Assembly (NCBI GenBank): GCA_030667765.1
Contig: DAOUVF010000101.1
Coordinates: 1 to 8,752 of the forward strand
Origin: Bacteroides sp.
GTDB lineage: Bacteria; Bacteroidota; Bacteroidia; Bacteroidales; SM23-62
Direction: 5' to 3'
DNA length: 8,752 nucleotides
Shown here: positions 8,036 through 8,752 of the stretch, piece by piece
How the letters are laid out: the number at the start of each line of letters is the position of its first letter
Position numbering within the stretch: the first letter of the stretch is position 1
Translations under genes and position numbers: made by a program
Notes under the pieces: model-generated
Told to the model about the DNA's origin: nothing
Seen by the model: the letters and a program-made list of their open reading frames with translations, nothing else
Databases searched by the model: none

Positions 8036-8165
8036 AATTCAAGTGATTTATCATGACTTTCAGAAAATGTAAAAAAAAGTTAAAAAGCCTGTGATTTAAA
8101 CCTTTTGATCCTTTTATCCGTTAATATCTAGTATATTTGTCCCTCATTTAATGAATCCCTGGAAT
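8036..8165 (+). other. Intergenic gap between pbpC and the S41 protease gene
   Basis: This is the only sizeable non-coding stretch in the window. It contains an A-rich tract (8064-8086, with eight A in a row at 8071-8078), two CCTTTT copies nine bases apart (8101-8106 and 8110-8115), and the -7-like TATATTTG at 8132-8139. I see no strong GC-rich hairpin with a T-tract after pbpC, so transcription may end by another means or read through into the next gene. No small gene or RNA is evident. Confidence 0.7.
8104..8139 (+). promoter_or_regulatory. Candidate Bacteroidota-type promoter for the S41 protease gene
   Basis: TATATTTG at 8132-8139 matches the Bacteroidota -7 consensus TAnnTTTG exactly. 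The nearest -33-like TTTG is at 8104-8107, with a 24-base gap, a little longer than the usual 19-21 (or up to about 23). An A-tract lies upstream. Transcription would start near 8143-8146, giving a leader of about 20 bases to the ATG at 8166 and a very short one to the ATG at 8151. The -7 element is well supported and the -33 element is weak. Confidence 0.55.
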
Positions 8166-8752
8166 ATGAGCAGAAAGAGAATGAACAGGAAAGTAATGGT
8201 TATCGCAGGAATAGCATTAATTACAGTCAGTTCACTGTTTTTTATTGCTTCCTCCAACGATGATTTCAAGCTTGTCAAAAGCCTGGAAATTTATTATTCC
8301 CTTTTCCGGGAATTAAACCTGTTTTATGTGGATGAAACAAACCCGGAAAAACTGGTTGAAAACAGTATCAAGGGGATGCTGAAGGAGCTGGATCCCTACA
8401 CAACTTATATTCCGGAATCTGATCGTGAAAATTTTAATTTTATGACGACCGGACAATATGGCGGTATAGGATCCCTTATTCGCAAAAGTGGAGAGTATGC
8501 TATCATAGCTGAACCTTATGAAGGATTTCCTGCCAGTAAGGTCGGATTAAAAGCAGGCGACACCATCATCTCCATCGATGGTAAGCCAATGATTAACCTT
8601 GAAATCAGTAAAATCAGTGATCACTTAAAAGGGAAACCCAATACCTCACTGGAAATGGTCATACGCAGGTACAGCCATCCTGCACCCATCAAAAAAATTC
8701 TTGTCCGGGAGAAAATAACCATCAGTAATGTACCCTATTATGGTATGTTAGA
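8166..8752 (+). CDS. S41 family C-terminal processing peptidase, N-terminal part (runs off window)
   Basis: This is a predicted envelope serine protease of the CtpA/Tsp (Prc) family, which trims or degrades periplasmic proteins using a PDZ domain to choose substrates and a Ser-Lys dyad to cut. The window holds 195 codons. They encode a basic start and hydrophobic signal/anchor (about 10-29); an N-terminal helical region with the family motif LVENSIKGMLKELDPYTTYI; and a PDZ domain beginning at Gly99-Gly-Ile-Gly, with a typical Val-Gly-Leu-Lys-Ala-Gly-Asp-Thr-Ile turn. The last residues, Asn-Val-Pro-Tyr-Tyr-Gly-Met-Leu, lead into the catalytic domain in Bacteroidota homologues. The catalytic Ser and Lys are beyond the edge, so activity cannot be judged. 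ATG 8166 is chosen because it gives a compact signal peptide; in-frame ATGs at 8151 and 8181 are alternatives. A separate promoter is likely at 8132-8139. Confidence 0.93.
   Translation, partial: MSRKRMNRKVMVIAGIALITVSSLFFIASSNDDFKLVKSLEIYYSLFRELNLFYVDETNPEKLVENSIKGMLKELDPYTTYIPESDRENFNFMTTGQYGGIGSLIRKSGEYAIIAEPYEGFPASKVGLKAGDTIISIDGKPMINLEISKISDHLKGKPNTSLEMVIRRYSHPAPIKKILVREKITISNVPYYGML

Noticed and set aside
8071..8118. A-rich tract followed by T-rich runs as a rho-independent terminator for pbpC
   Set aside because: Only a weak A/T pairing (AAAAG with CTTTT) can be drawn, with no GC-rich stem and no T-tract directly after a hairpin.

Overview
This window looks like chromosomal DNA from a member of the Bacteroidota. 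It shows no sign of mobile DNA. Three things point to that phylum: no convincing Shine-Dalgarno sequences ahead of the genes, a TAnnTTTG-type -7 promoter element (TATATTTG, 8132-8139), and protein sequences that resemble Bacteroidota versions of their families. No order or genus can be named from sequence alone. All recognised genes lie on the + strand and the coding density is high.

Layout: (1) positions 1-62 hold what is probably the last 20 codons of an unidentified upstream gene. Its TGA overlaps the next ATG in an ATGA junction. (2) 59-5638 encodes a very large (1859 aa) lipoprotein of the bacterial alpha-2-macroglobulin family with an intact thioester motif (Cys1407-Ile-Glu-Gln1410). 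(3) 5669-8035 encodes penicillin-binding protein 1C (pbpC), a bifunctional glycosyltransferase/transpeptidase with all catalytic motifs present. (4) 8036-8165 is a non-coding gap with an A-tract and a plausible Bacteroidota promoter. (5) From 8166 to the window edge is the N-terminal third to half of an S41 (C-terminal processing) protease with a signal anchor and a PDZ domain. Its catalytic domain lies beyond the window.

How they work together: the macroglobulin-PBP1C pair is the same gene partnership as yfhM-pbpC of Escherichia coli. The usual hypothesis is that the macroglobulin traps foreign proteases that enter a damaged envelope, while PBP1C repairs the peptidoglycan. The 30-base gap between them and the ATGA overlap upstream suggest one transcription unit of at least three genes. 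The S41 protease probably has its own promoter, so it is a neighbour rather than a proven partner.

The window does not contain an obviously new system. The least ordinary features are a Tyr/Asp/Glu-rich insertion bracketed by two cysteines in the macroglobulin, a short acidic/polar segment where the protease bait should be, and a five-cysteine segment between the transpeptidase and C-terminal domains of PBP1C.
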